Counted from the stretch's first letter, positions 1-5,132 are shown. The stretch: DNA of 5,132 nucleotides from Pelotomaculum sp. UBA4789 (GCA_002402945.1 DHGV01000020.1:11290-16421); one strand, 5' to 3'. Made by a program: numbers and translations. The notes: generated from the letters alone by a model not told the origin.

Positions 1-352
1 TGTCAGCCTGAAGCTCATTTTCCATCTTCATGGCTTCCAGGATCAGAAGGACGTCGCCCATTTTAACAGCGTCGCCAACTTTTACCAGGACATCAAGGAC
101 TGTGCCGGGCATCGGGGCTTTCAGTGCGCCAGCGCCACCGCCACCGCCACCGCCACCGCCAGCAGCGGGTTTGGGAGCAGCTGCCGGAGCTGCTGCTGCT
201 TTAGGCGCCGCAGCAGGCGCCGGAGCCGGCGGGGGTGCTGCTGCAGGAGCTGCCGGGGGCGCGGCTGGCGCCGCTGCTGCCGGGGCTCCGCCAATTTCTT
301 CAACTTCTACTTCAAAGATTTCTTCATTAACTTTAATTTTGAATTTTTTCAT
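1..352 (-). CDS. mmdC: Biotin carboxyl carrier protein (gamma / 1.3S-type), 3' end outside window
   Basis: The frame starting at ATG 352 is open to the window edge and gives 117 residues. It begins MKKFKIKVNEEIFEVEVEEIGG, the short N-terminal strand segment of decarboxylase and transcarboxylase biotin subunits. An alanine/proline-rich linker (about 23-64), nine glycines in a row (65-73) and a biotinyl domain from LKAPMPGTV (about 77) follow. The biotin attachment motif EAMKME is present and Lys109 is the expected biotinylated residue. Roughly 30 more residues should lie beyond the edge, judging from the usual distance between the lysine and the C-terminus. The linker acts as a flexible arm that carries carboxybiotin between active sites. 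AGGAGGGA at 361-368 lies eight bases before the start. It sits downstream of the carboxyltransferase and small-subunit genes, as in methylmalonyl-CoA decarboxylase operons. The GC-rich linker creates a long open frame on the opposite strand that is not a gene. Confidence 0.93.
   Translation of the reverse strand, partial: MKKFKIKVNEEIFEVEVEEIGGAPAAAAPAAPPAAPAAAPPPAPAPAAAPKAAAAPAAAPKPAAGGGGGGGGGAGALKAPMPGTVLDVLVKVGDAVKMGDVLLILEAMKMENELQAD
134..160 (-). repeat. Hexanucleotide tandem repeat coding a nine-glycine hinge
   Basis: Inside the biotin carrier gene the codons alternate strictly GGC-GGT, giving four and a half copies of the hexamer GGCGGT and nine consecutive glycines just before the biotinyl domain. 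Gain or loss of one unit would change the hinge by two glycines without shifting the frame. The Ala/Pro linker before it uses mixed GCN and CCN codons and is not a clean DNA repeat. Confidence 0.85.
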
Positions 353-398
353 GCAAACTTTCCCTCCTAATGGTAGGTCGTTCTCTCTGCCAATTGTC

Positions 399-584
399 TT
401 ACATGAAATCCTTAACTGACATCATTAGCTCAGCAAGACCGGCTCTTTTCCAGGGGTTGCCGGCTTTGGTCACACTGCTAACCTGGTAGCCTGCTTCAGC
501 CGTGTAACCACAAAGAGCCACAGCCGCTGAGATAGCGGCGAGCACCTCGGGATCGATACAGGCCTTTGCTTTTTGTTTAGCCAT
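399..584 (-). CDS. Small OadG/MmdD-tail-like (epsilon-type) subunit, no membrane anchor
   Basis: This 61-residue protein resembles the soluble C-terminal tail of oxaloacetate / methylmalonyl-CoA decarboxylase gamma/delta subunits and the short epsilon subunit (MmdE) of Veillonella. The supporting features are an acidic-helix segment DPEVLAAISAAVAL (11-24) and, after a short basic or polar stretch, a conserved-looking W-x-x-A-G-x-x-E-x-M motif (Trp45 to Met54). In the full-length relatives this tail follows a single membrane helix and helps hold the carboxyltransferase and the biotin carrier together. Here there is no hydrophobic N-terminal segment long enough to span a membrane; the N-terminus is MAKQKAKA, lysine-rich. 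It lies 33 bases after the carboxyltransferase and 46 bases before the biotin carrier, and GAGGAGGA at 593-600 sits eight bases before the ATG. Its role as an assembly subunit is inferred; the family assignment rests on a short motif. Confidence 0.7.
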   Translation of the reverse strand: MAKQKAKACIDPEVLAAISAAVALCGYTAEAGYQVSSVTKAGNPWKRAGLAELMMSVKDFM

Positions 585-617
585 TAATTATATCCTCCTC
601 CATGCCGGTATCCATCA

Positions 618-2156
618 CTACATGGGGATGTTTCCGTGTTTTCTCTTGGGTCTGACTTCGCGTTTGGTGGACAGGTTCCACAGAGAATTAATAATCCTGG
701 CCCTTGTCTCACTCGGGTTAATAACATCCTCAATTAAGCCCCTGGCGCCAGCGATGTAAGGATTGGAAAATTTATCGCGGTAATCCTGCACCAGCTGCTT
801 GCGTGTTTCAATTGGATTTTCGGCTTCGGCGATTTCCTTACGGTTGATTACGTTAACAGCGCCTTCCGGGCCCATAACAGCAATTTCAGCAGTGGGCCAG
901 GCAAATGTAGTGTCAGCCCTCAGTGAGGCTGCGCACATGGCCAGGTATGCTCCGCCGTAAGCCTTGCGGGTGATAATCGTAATTTTGGGCACAGTAGCTT
1001 CAGAATAAGCGTAGAGCATCTTGGCGCCGTGCCTGATAATCCCGCCGTATTCCTGCTGAACGCCGGGAAGGAATCCCGGAACATCCATAAATGTGATAAT
1101 GGGAATATTGAAGCAGTCACAGAAACGGATTTGCTTGGCAATCTTGTCGGACACGTTAATGTCGAGGCAACCGGCCAGTACCCTGGGCTGGTTGGCGATA
1201 ATTCCCACCACCTGGCCTGCGATACGGGCAAAGCCTACAACACCGTTTGTAGCGTAGTACTGCTGTACTTCAAATAATGAACCCGCATCTACTATGCCTT
1301 TGATCAGATTCCGAACATCATAGCCCTTGTTCGCGTCTTCAGGAATGACTGTAAGAAGGGTTTCTTTGTCGAGCTCGGGATCCACTGCCGGGTAGGTCGG
1401 CGGGTCTTCCAGGTTGTTCAGTGGCAGGTAGCTGACCAGCGCTTTGAGCTGGGCGATACAATCATCCTCATTAGCAGCCATGAAATGCGCTACTCCGCTT
1501 ACCTGGTTGTGGGTAGCCGCGCCGCCTAAGGCTTCCTGGCTGACATCTTCACCGGTTGTTGCTTTGATTACCAGCGGGCCAGTGATGAACATCTGGCTGG
1601 TGTTTTGGACCATCATGATGAAGTCTGTAAGAGCCGGTGAATAAACCGCGCCGCCGGCACATGGGCCCATAATCACTGAAATCTGCGGTATCACACCGGA
1701 TGAGATGGTATTGCGATAGAAAATCTGGCCGTATCCGTCGAGGGCGTCCACGCCTTCCTGAATACGGGCTCCGCCTGAGTCACATATACCAATAACAGGT
1801 GCTCCAACTTTCAGAGCCATATCAAGTACTTTGCAGATCTTAGCGGCGTGTACCCGTCCCAGCGAACCGCCAACTACTGTGAAATCCTGGGCAAAAAGAT
1901 ATACCTTGCGTCCGCCGATAGTGCCGTAACCGCCGACAACACCTTCGTTCGGATTCTTTACTACCCTGTAGTCAATTTCAGTGTTTGCAAAAACATCTAC
2001 TTCTTTGAAGGAATCTGCGTCAAACAGCATTGCAATTCTTTCGCGGGCAGTATACTTGCCACCTTCATGCTGTTTGTCAATTCTCTTCGGGCCGCCGCCG
2101 GCTTCAACAGCAGACTGCAGCTTAGTTAGAATATCCAGTTTTTCCTGCATACCCAT
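618..2156 (-). CDS. mmdA: Methylmalonyl-CoA carboxyltransferase subunit (MmdA / 12S transcarboxylase / PccB family)
   Basis: This 512-residue crotonase-fold carboxyltransferase moves CO2 between methylmalonyl-CoA and the biotin carrier, forming or consuming propionyl-CoA. Both acyl-CoA carboxyltransferase halves are present. The N-terminal half contains SGGARIQEG (127-135) and GPCAGGAVYSPAL, and the C-terminal half contains MDVPGFLPG (358-365), QEYGGIIRHGAKMLYAYSEATVPK and RKAYGGAY (397-404); the two glycine-alanine turns (Gly129-Ala130 and Gly402-Ala403) should form the oxyanion holes. The residue after YGGAY, which tunes acyl-chain choice in actinobacterial homologues (Asp in PccB), is Leu405 here. 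The length and the C-terminal RPKRKHGNIPM tail are normal for the family. Start ATG 2156 has TGGAGGT six bases upstream; an ATG two codons later is too distant. The same fold serves propionyl-CoA carboxylase, Na+-pumping methylmalonyl-CoA decarboxylase and transcarboxylase. The downstream small subunit and biotin carrier favour the latter two, and no biotin carboxylase gene is seen. Confidence 0.93.
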   Translation of the reverse strand: MGMQEKLDILTKLQSAVEAGGGPKRIDKQHEGGKYTARERIAMLFDADSFKEVDVFANTEIDYRVVKNPNEGVVGGYGTIGGRKVYLFAQDFTVVGGSLGRVHAAKICKVLDMALKVGAPVIGICDSGGARIQEGVDALDGYGQIFYRNTISSGVIPQISVIMGPCAGGAVYSPALTDFIMMVQNTSQMFITGPLVIKATTGEDVSQEALGGAATHNQVSGVAHFMAANEDDCIAQLKALVSYLPLNNLEDPPTYPAVDPELDKETLLTVIPEDANKGYDVRNLIKGIVDAGSLFEVQQYYATNGVVGFARIAGQVVGIIANQPRVLAGCLDINVSDKIAKQIRFCDCFNIPIITFMDVPGFLPGVQQEYGGIIRHGAKMLYAYSEATVPKITIITRKAYGGAYLAMCAASLRADTTFAWPTAEIAVMGPEGAVNVINRKEIAEAENPIETRKQLVQDYRDKFSNPYIAGARGLIEDVINPSETRARIINSLWNLSTKREVRPKRKHGNIPM

Positions 2157-2171
2157 GCGATTACCTCCATT

Positions 2172-2570
2172 CTAGTCGCGCTCACTCAGTTCAACCAAAA
2201 CACCAAAAGATGTTTTTGGGTGTATAAATGCTATTTTTGCTCCGCCGGCGCCATACCTGGGTTTCTCGTCAATCAGCCGGAATCCTTTTTCTTTAAGTTC
2301 CGCCAGGGCTTTTTCAATGTTGTCAACCTTGAAAGCGAGATGCTGGATTCCCGGCCCGTTTTTTTCTATATATTTAGCAATAGGGCCGTCCGGTGACGTT
2401 GATTCAAGTAATTCAACCTCGCTGTCGCCACAAGGGAAAAACGCCACTCTCACCTTCTGCTCTTCCACAACCTCAGTCCCAGTGGATTTTAAGCCCATAG
2501 CCTCATAAAATTTCATGGCTTCAGCAAGATCCTTCACCGCAATCCCGATATGGTCAACCTTTTTAAGCAT
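2172..2570 (-). CDS. mce: Methylmalonyl-CoA epimerase
   Basis: The protein interconverts (S)-methylmalonyl-CoA, the stereoisomer handled by the biotin-dependent carboxyl transfer enzyme, and (R)-methylmalonyl-CoA, the mutase substrate. With the chosen start it has 132 residues and begins MLKKVDHIGIAV, the usual N-terminus of the family. It shows two vicinal-oxygen-chelate halves, each a beta-alpha-beta-beta-beta unit. Predicted divalent metal ligands by family pattern are His7 (DHIGIAV), Glu53 (EVELLE), His77 (GIQHLAF) and Glu127 (GVLVELSE); a conserved acidic residue in the EEQKV segment (around Glu37) is a likely catalytic base. The longer frame from an ATG at 2588 is rejected because the ribosome binding site lies inside it. 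The gene is 132 bases downstream of the cobalamin-binding subunit and its stop is 15 bases before the carboxyltransferase start. Confidence 0.94.
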   Translation of the reverse strand: MLKKVDHIGIAVKDLAEAMKFYEAMGLKSTGTEVVEEQKVRVAFFPCGDSEVELLESTSPDGPIAKYIEKNGPGIQHLAFKVDNIEKALAELKEKGFRLIDEKPRYGAGGAKIAFIHPKTSFGVLVELSERD

Positions 2571-2576
2571 CCGAAT

Positions 2577-2583
2577 CCCTCCC
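2577..2583 (-). promoter_or_regulatory. Ribosome binding site that fixes the epimerase start
   Basis: The minus strand reads GGGAGGG, with its GGAGG core seven bases before the ATG at 2568-2570. An in-frame ATG at 2586-2588 lies just upstream of this site, is not preceded by any Shine-Dalgarno-like run, and would translate the site itself as Gly-Gly. The downstream ATG is therefore preferred. Confidence 0.8.
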
Positions 2584-2596
2584 AACATTTTGGATT

Positions 2597-2626
2597 CTTA
2601 AACTTTATAACTTTACTCACTATCAA
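2597..2626 (-). promoter_or_regulatory. Weak candidate internal promoter before the epimerase
   Basis: Downstream of the hairpin the minus strand has TTGATA (2626-2621, five of six matches to the -35 consensus), an 18-base spacer, and TTTAAG (2602-2597, four of six matches to the -10 consensus). The region is AT-rich compared with its surroundings. Such matches occur often by chance in AT-rich spacers. It is recorded only because this is the single wide gap in an otherwise compact operon, where a secondary promoter for the epimerase and carboxyltransferase genes would be plausible. Confidence 0.2.
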
Positions 2627-2636
2627 AACAGGGCTG

Positions 2637-2677
2637 GCGCAGGGCAGTTAACCCGGCAAACCCGGACTGCCCTGCGC
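2637..2677 (-). repeat. Intercistronic perfect inverted repeat (strong RNA hairpin)
   Basis: On the transcribed strand a 12-base arm GCGCAGGGCAGT (2677-2666) is followed by a 17-base spacer and its perfect complement ACTGCCCTGCGC (2648-2637). The spacer can itself pair as CCGG-GTTTG-CCGG, stacking four more pairs on the stem with a GTTA bulge on the 3' side. The hairpin begins 25 bases after the stop of the cobalamin-binding subunit and ends well before the epimerase start. The first run of four T lies about nine bases past the stem, so it is not a textbook intrinsic terminator. It could be an mRNA-stabilising or processing element, a partial terminator, or a copy of a dispersed palindromic repeat. 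The role is inferred; the pairing is seen. Confidence 0.7.
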
Positions 2678-2702
2678 TGTCATAAATCCATTTTATTTCC
2701 TA

Positions 2703-3098
2703 CTATTTAATCTTATCTTTGATGTAATTAACAACATTTGCCAGTGGAGTGCCAGGTCCGAATATTTCGGCCACACCCGCTGCTTTTAATGCCGGGATGT
2801 CTTCTTCGGGAATAATCCCGCCGCCGACCACCAGAACATCACCTGCGCCCTTTGCCCTCAGAAGGTTTACTACTTCCGGGAACAGGGTTGCATGGGCTCC
2901 GGATAGGATGCTCATACCAACAACATCTACGTCTTCCTGCAGCGCCGCTGATACAATCTGTTCAGGGGTCTGTCTTAAGCCTGTATAAACTACTTCCATG
3001 CCTCCATCACGAAGGGCCTGGGCGATAACTTTGGCGCCACGATCGTGACCATCAAGGCCTGGCTTAGCAACCAGGACACGAATGCGTTTCTCGCTCAT
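2703..3098 (-). CDS. mcmA2: Methylmalonyl-CoA mutase, small cobalamin-binding (C-terminal) subunit
   Basis: This 131-residue protein is a stand-alone B12-binding domain that pairs with the large subunit encoded just upstream to form active methylmalonyl-CoA mutase. The base-off, His-on cobalamin signature is complete: Asp16-x-His18-x-x-Gly21 in the stretch LDGHDRG (the histidine is the lower axial cobalt ligand), then Ser63-x-Leu65 in SILSGAH, then the glycine cluster 92-94 in VVGGGI. These are the elements that hold the corrin tail in a Rossmann-like fold. The length is typical of the separate small chain in split mutases of Firmicutes and archaea. The ATG start is supported by AAGGAGG at 3106-3112, seven bases upstream, and lies 17 bases after the stop of the large subunit, consistent with coupled synthesis of the two chains. 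No MeaB-type GTPase chaperone gene is present in this window. A similar domain serves isobutyryl-CoA mutase, but the partner subunit argues against that. Confidence 0.95.
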   Translation of the reverse strand: MSEKRIRVLVAKPGLDGHDRGAKVIAQALRDGGMEVVYTGLRQTPEQIVSAALQEDVDVVGMSILSGAHATLFPEVVNLLRAKGAGDVLVVGGGIIPEEDIPALKAAGVAEIFGPGTPLANVVNYIKDKIK

Positions 3099-3115
3099 CT
3101 GCTTTCCTCCTTCTC

Positions 3116-4786
3116 CTAGAATACGATTTGCTGCTTGTACTCACCGAATACTTCTCTCAGAACACCGCAGATCTCACCGAGGGTGACATATTCTTTTACA
3201 GCATCGATAAATACAGGCATCAAGTTGGCTTCGCTCATAGCTGTTGTACGAACTTTCTCCAGCAGGGCTTTAACCTTGGCCTGATCTCTGCCAGCTTTCA
3301 TCTTTGTAAGCTTCGCAACCTGGATATCTCCAACTGAAAGGTCAACTTTCAGCAGTCCCGTAGGAGGTGCTTCTTCCATCTGGAACCTGTTTACACCAAT
3401 AACTGTTTTCTTCTTATTGTCAATAGCCAGCTGGTACTGATATGCAGAGTTGTGGATTTCTTTCTGCATGTACTCAATAGCTTTAACCGCGCCGCCAAGG
3501 GCATCGATCTTGGCAATATAATCCAAGGCTTTTTCCTCTAAGGAGTTGGTCAGGCTCTCAATGTAGTAAGAACCACCCAGCGGGTCAACCAGGTCACAGA
3601 CACCAATTTCATATCCAATAACATGCTGGGTGCGCAGGGCGATCATCACTGACGCGTCACTTGGCAGAGCCAGAGCTTCGTCGTAGGAGTTGGTATGCAG
3701 GGACTGGGTGCCGCCAAGCACAGCAGAGAGGGCTTCAAAAGCAGTCCTCATGATATTGACCATGGGCTGCTGAGCTGTCAGGCTGACGCCGGCAGTCTGG
3801 GTGTGGAAACGAAGTGTCCAGGACCTTGGGCTCTTGGCGCCGAAGCGCTCTTTCATGATCTTTGCCCAAACGCGGCGGGCTGCCCTGAACTTAGCGACTT
3901 CCTCAAGGAAGTTCAAGTGGGCGTTAAAGAAGAACGAAAGTCTTGGGCCAAAGTTGTCAACATCCAATCCGGATTTTATTGCAGCGTCTACATAGGCGAT
4001 CCCGTCAGCCAGGGTGAAAGCGATTTCCTGAGCAGCAGTGGCGCCAGCTTCACGGATGTGATAACCACTGATACTGATGGTATTCCACTGTGGGATTTCC
4101 TTGGAGCAGAACTCGAAGATGTTGGAAATAAGACGCATTGAAGGCTCTGGAGGCAGGATATATGTGCCCCGGCAGATATATTCTTTAATCACGTCATTTT
4201 GAATAGTACCATTAATTTCTGATTTCTTAAATCCTTGCTTTTCAGCACAGGCGATGTACATGGCCAGCAGCACGCCTGCCGGCGCATTGATGGTCATCGA
4301 GGTGCTGACCTTGCCCAGGGGGATCTGGTTGAAGAGGGTTTCCATGTCTGCCAGAGAGTCTATGGCCACGCCCACTTTACCGACTTCACCCCGTGCCAGC
4401 GGATGGTCAGAGTCATAACCGATCTGGGTAGGCAGGTCAAAGGCGCAGCTCAGGCCTGTTTGGCCCTGTTCCAGCAGGTAGCGGAAACGCTGGTTGGTTT
4501 CTTCAGCTGAGCCAAAACCGGCATATTGGCGCATGGTCCATAAACGTCCACGGTACAAGTTGGGCTGCACACCCCTGGTAAATGGATATTCACCGGGCAG
4601 GCCCAGGTCTTTGTCGTAGTCTCTGTCTGCGAGATCGAGCGGAGTATAAACAGTGTTGATGGTGATCCCTGAATCAACTGCAAACTCTGCTTGTCTTTCC
4701 GGGCGTTTTTTCACTGTCTCTTCCAGCTTCGCAGCCCACTTCTCTTTCTTGGTTGCTATTTTGTCCAGTTGATCTTGTTTAAACAA
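3116..4786 (-). CDS. mcmA1: Methylmalonyl-CoA mutase, large catalytic (N-terminal) subunit of a split enzyme
   Basis: This subunit carries the substrate-binding TIM barrel of adenosylcobalamin-dependent methylmalonyl-CoA mutase, which interconverts (R)-methylmalonyl-CoA and succinyl-CoA. With the TTG start chosen here it has 556 residues, usual for the large chain of split mutases, and it lacks the cobalamin domain, which is the next gene. Residues matching the Propionibacterium active site are visible: Tyr88 in RQYAGF, Arg206 in CRGTY and His243 in SGYHIREAGA. The loop FDLPTQIGYDSDHP (about 116-129) and the PPEPSMR segment are also typical. Tyr plus Arg argues for methylmalonyl-CoA over isobutyryl-CoA as substrate, because isobutyryl-CoA mutases carry Phe and Gln there. 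The frame extends upstream to an ATG at 4804, but that ATG lies before the AAGGAGG site and has no site of its own. The TTG start gives an N-terminus MFKQDQLDKI like relatives. TAG stop; 17 bases separate it from the next gene. Confidence 0.95.
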   Translation of the reverse strand: MFKQDQLDKIATKKEKWAAKLEETVKKRPERQAEFAVDSGITINTVYTPLDLADRDYDKDLGLPGEYPFTRGVQPNLYRGRLWTMRQYAGFGSAEETNQRFRYLLEQGQTGLSCAFDLPTQIGYDSDHPLARGEVGKVGVAIDSLADMETLFNQIPLGKVSTSMTINAPAGVLLAMYIACAEKQGFKKSEINGTIQNDVIKEYICRGTYILPPEPSMRLISNIFEFCSKEIPQWNTISISGYHIREAGATAAQEIAFTLADGIAYVDAAIKSGLDVDNFGPRLSFFFNAHLNFLEEVAKFRAARRVWAKIMKERFGAKSPRSWTLRFHTQTAGVSLTAQQPMVNIMRTAFEALSAVLGGTQSLHTNSYDEALALPSDASVMIALRTQHVIGYEIGVCDLVDPLGGSYYIESLTNSLEEKALDYIAKIDALGGAVKAIEYMQKEIHNSAYQYQLAIDNKKKTVIGVNRFQMEEAPPTGLLKVDLSVGDIQVAKLTKMKAGRDQAKVKALLEKVRTTAMSEANLMPVFIDAVKEYVTLGEICGVLREVFGEYKQQIVF

Positions 4787-4793
4787 GATATCT

Positions 4794-4800
4794 CCTCCTT
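4794..4800 (-). promoter_or_regulatory. Ribosome binding site that fixes a TTG start for the mutase large subunit
   Basis: The minus strand reads AAGGAGG here, seven bases before a TTG codon at 4784-4786. The site lies inside the longer ATG-started frame, immediately after the ATG at 4802-4804. The bases upstream of that ATG (the end of sucD and the short spacer) contain no Shine-Dalgarno-like run. The TTG is therefore the likely initiation codon. The spacing matches that of the neighbouring genes. Confidence 0.8.
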
Positions 4801-4809
4801 CCATTTTAA

Positions 4810-5132
4810 CTATTTTCTGCCAAGCGCCTCTTTGATCAGCGCGGGGACTTCGAACGGCAGCGGAGCAACTTTGGCGCCGGCGGCAGTCAAAGCATCAACT
4901 TTGCCCTGGTAGGTTCCCTTGCCACGCTCAATGATAGCTCCCGCGTGTCCCATACGCTTGCCAGCGGGTGCGCTTTTGCCAGCGATGAAGGCTACGACCG
5001 GTTTGGTCATTTCCTTGATGTATTCAGCGGCGATTTCTTCGTTATTGCCGCCGATTTCACCAATCAGCACAACAGCTTTGGTCTGATCATCTTTTTCAAA
5101 CATTTTCAAAACATCGACGAAGGTCAGGCCTA
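4810..5132 (-). CDS. sucD: Succinyl-CoA synthetase alpha subunit, C-terminal part (5' end outside window)
   Basis: This is the C-terminal third of the ADP/GDP-forming succinyl-CoA synthetase alpha subunit, which with the beta subunit (SucC) converts succinyl-CoA, phosphate and NDP to succinate, CoA and NTP in the cytoplasm. About 106 residues are visible. The frame is open to the window edge and begins GLTFVDVLKMFEKD, so the TTG and ATG codons near 5104-5109 are internal, not starts. The segment VLIGEIGG and the active-site loop MGHAGAI are family hallmarks. The histidine at 4945-4947 is the residue that becomes phosphorylated. It is followed by 44 residues, essentially the same spacing to the C-terminus as in E. 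coli SucD (His246 of 289). The chain ends normally at a TAG stop. The mutase gene follows after a short gap, which places this enzyme as the energy-conserving step next to the mutase that makes or uses its substrate. Confidence 0.95.
   Translation of the reverse strand, partial: GLTFVDVLKMFEKDDQTKAVVLIGEIGGNNEEIAAEYIKEMTKPVVAFIAGKSAPAGKRMGHAGAIIERGKGTYQGKVDALTAAGAKVAPLPFEVPALIKEALGRK

Larger units (their letters stand above)
1..5132 (-). other. Methylmalonyl-CoA pathway operon (internal segment)
   Basis: Seven consecutive minus-strand genes, nearly all separated by only 15-50 bases and each fully visible gene preceded by a strong Shine-Dalgarno sequence, encode successive steps linking succinate to propionyl-CoA. 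No convincing intrinsic terminator (GC hairpin followed directly by a T run) is seen between them, so they are inferred to share a transcript that starts beyond the right edge and continues past the left edge. The one wide gap, between the cobalamin-binding subunit and the epimerase, holds a strong inverted repeat. The order resembles the mmc cluster of Pelotomaculum. In that organism fumarase and the other succinyl-CoA synthetase gene lie upstream, and malate dehydrogenase and a 5S-type transcarboxylase gene lie downstream; none of these is inside this window. Confidence 0.85.

Noticed and set aside
30..419. Plus-strand 129-codon open frame rich in proline and alanine
   Set aside because: It is the antisense shadow of the GC-rich Ala/Pro/Gly linker of the biotin carrier gene, where runs of GCN, CCN and GGN codons suppress stops on both strands. 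The minus-strand frame has a biotin motif, a ribosome binding site and operon context.
920..1231. Minus-strand 103-codon frame inside the carboxyltransferase gene
   Set aside because: It is an out-of-frame overlap within a highly conserved coding region and its translation is low-complexity with no family resemblance.
2624..2677. Intrinsic terminator after the mutase small subunit
   Set aside because: The hairpin is strong, but the nearest T run is only four bases long and lies about nine bases beyond the stem, with the same operon continuing; it is recorded as an inverted repeat of unknown role instead.
2649..2685. Short leader-peptide frame spanning the hairpin (ATG ACA GCG ... TAA, 11 codons)
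   Set aside because: It has no ribosome binding site and no run of regulatory codons, so a chance frame is the simpler explanation.
3695..4141. Plus-strand 148-codon open frame
   Set aside because: It lies wholly antisense to the conserved mutase large subunit, has no recognisable domain and no matching operon context; it is treated as a shadow frame.
4802..4804. ATG as start of the mutase large subunit
   Set aside because: It precedes the AAGGAGG site instead of following it, and no Shine-Dalgarno lies upstream of it; the TTG at 4784-4786 is better placed.
5104..5109. Start codon of a short 99-residue protein at the right edge
   Set aside because: The reading frame continues open to the window edge and the upstream residues (GLTFVDVL) match the succinyl-CoA synthetase alpha subunit, so this is an internal position of a truncated gene.

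Overview
The window is a tightly packed one-strand segment of a bacterial methylmalonyl-CoA pathway operon. Every supported gene lies on the minus strand and is transcribed from high to low coordinates: the 3' end of sucD (succinyl-CoA synthetase alpha), the large catalytic subunit of a split methylmalonyl-CoA mutase, its separate cobalamin-binding subunit, methylmalonyl-CoA epimerase, the carboxyltransferase (MmdA / 12S-type) subunit, a 61-residue protein resembling the soluble tail of decarboxylase delta/epsilon subunits, and the 5' part of a biotin carboxyl carrier protein. sucD and the carrier gene both run off the window. Gaps between genes are about 15-50 bases, except for 132 bases between the cobalamin-binding subunit and the epimerase. 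No gene-free stretch exceeds 300 bases, and I see no RNA gene, insertion sequence or CRISPR array.

Together the enzymes interconvert propionyl-CoA and succinate. The biotin-dependent complex moves the carboxyl group between propionyl-CoA and methylmalonyl-CoA, the epimerase swaps (S)- and (R)-methylmalonyl-CoA, the B12-dependent mutase converts (R)-methylmalonyl-CoA to succinyl-CoA, and succinyl-CoA synthetase couples succinyl-CoA cleavage to nucleotide triphosphate formation. The pathway can run towards propionate (fermentation) or towards succinate (propionate oxidation).

The split mutase, strong AGGAGG-type ribosome binding sites, moderate base composition and gene order sucD-mutase N-mutase C-epimerase-carboxyltransferase suggest an anaerobic Firmicute of the Peptococcaceae / Desulfotomaculum-Pelotomaculum group. 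The order is like the mmc cluster known from the syntrophic propionate oxidiser Pelotomaculum thermopropionicum. This taxonomic reading comes from remembered gene order and protein style, not from a search.

The enzymes belong to known families and I do not see an undescribed system. The points worth a second look are a strong perfect inverted repeat between the two widely spaced genes, two genes whose true starts lie inside a longer open frame (one uses TTG), a decarboxylase-type small subunit with no membrane anchor, and a hexanucleotide-repeat glycine hinge in the biotin carrier.
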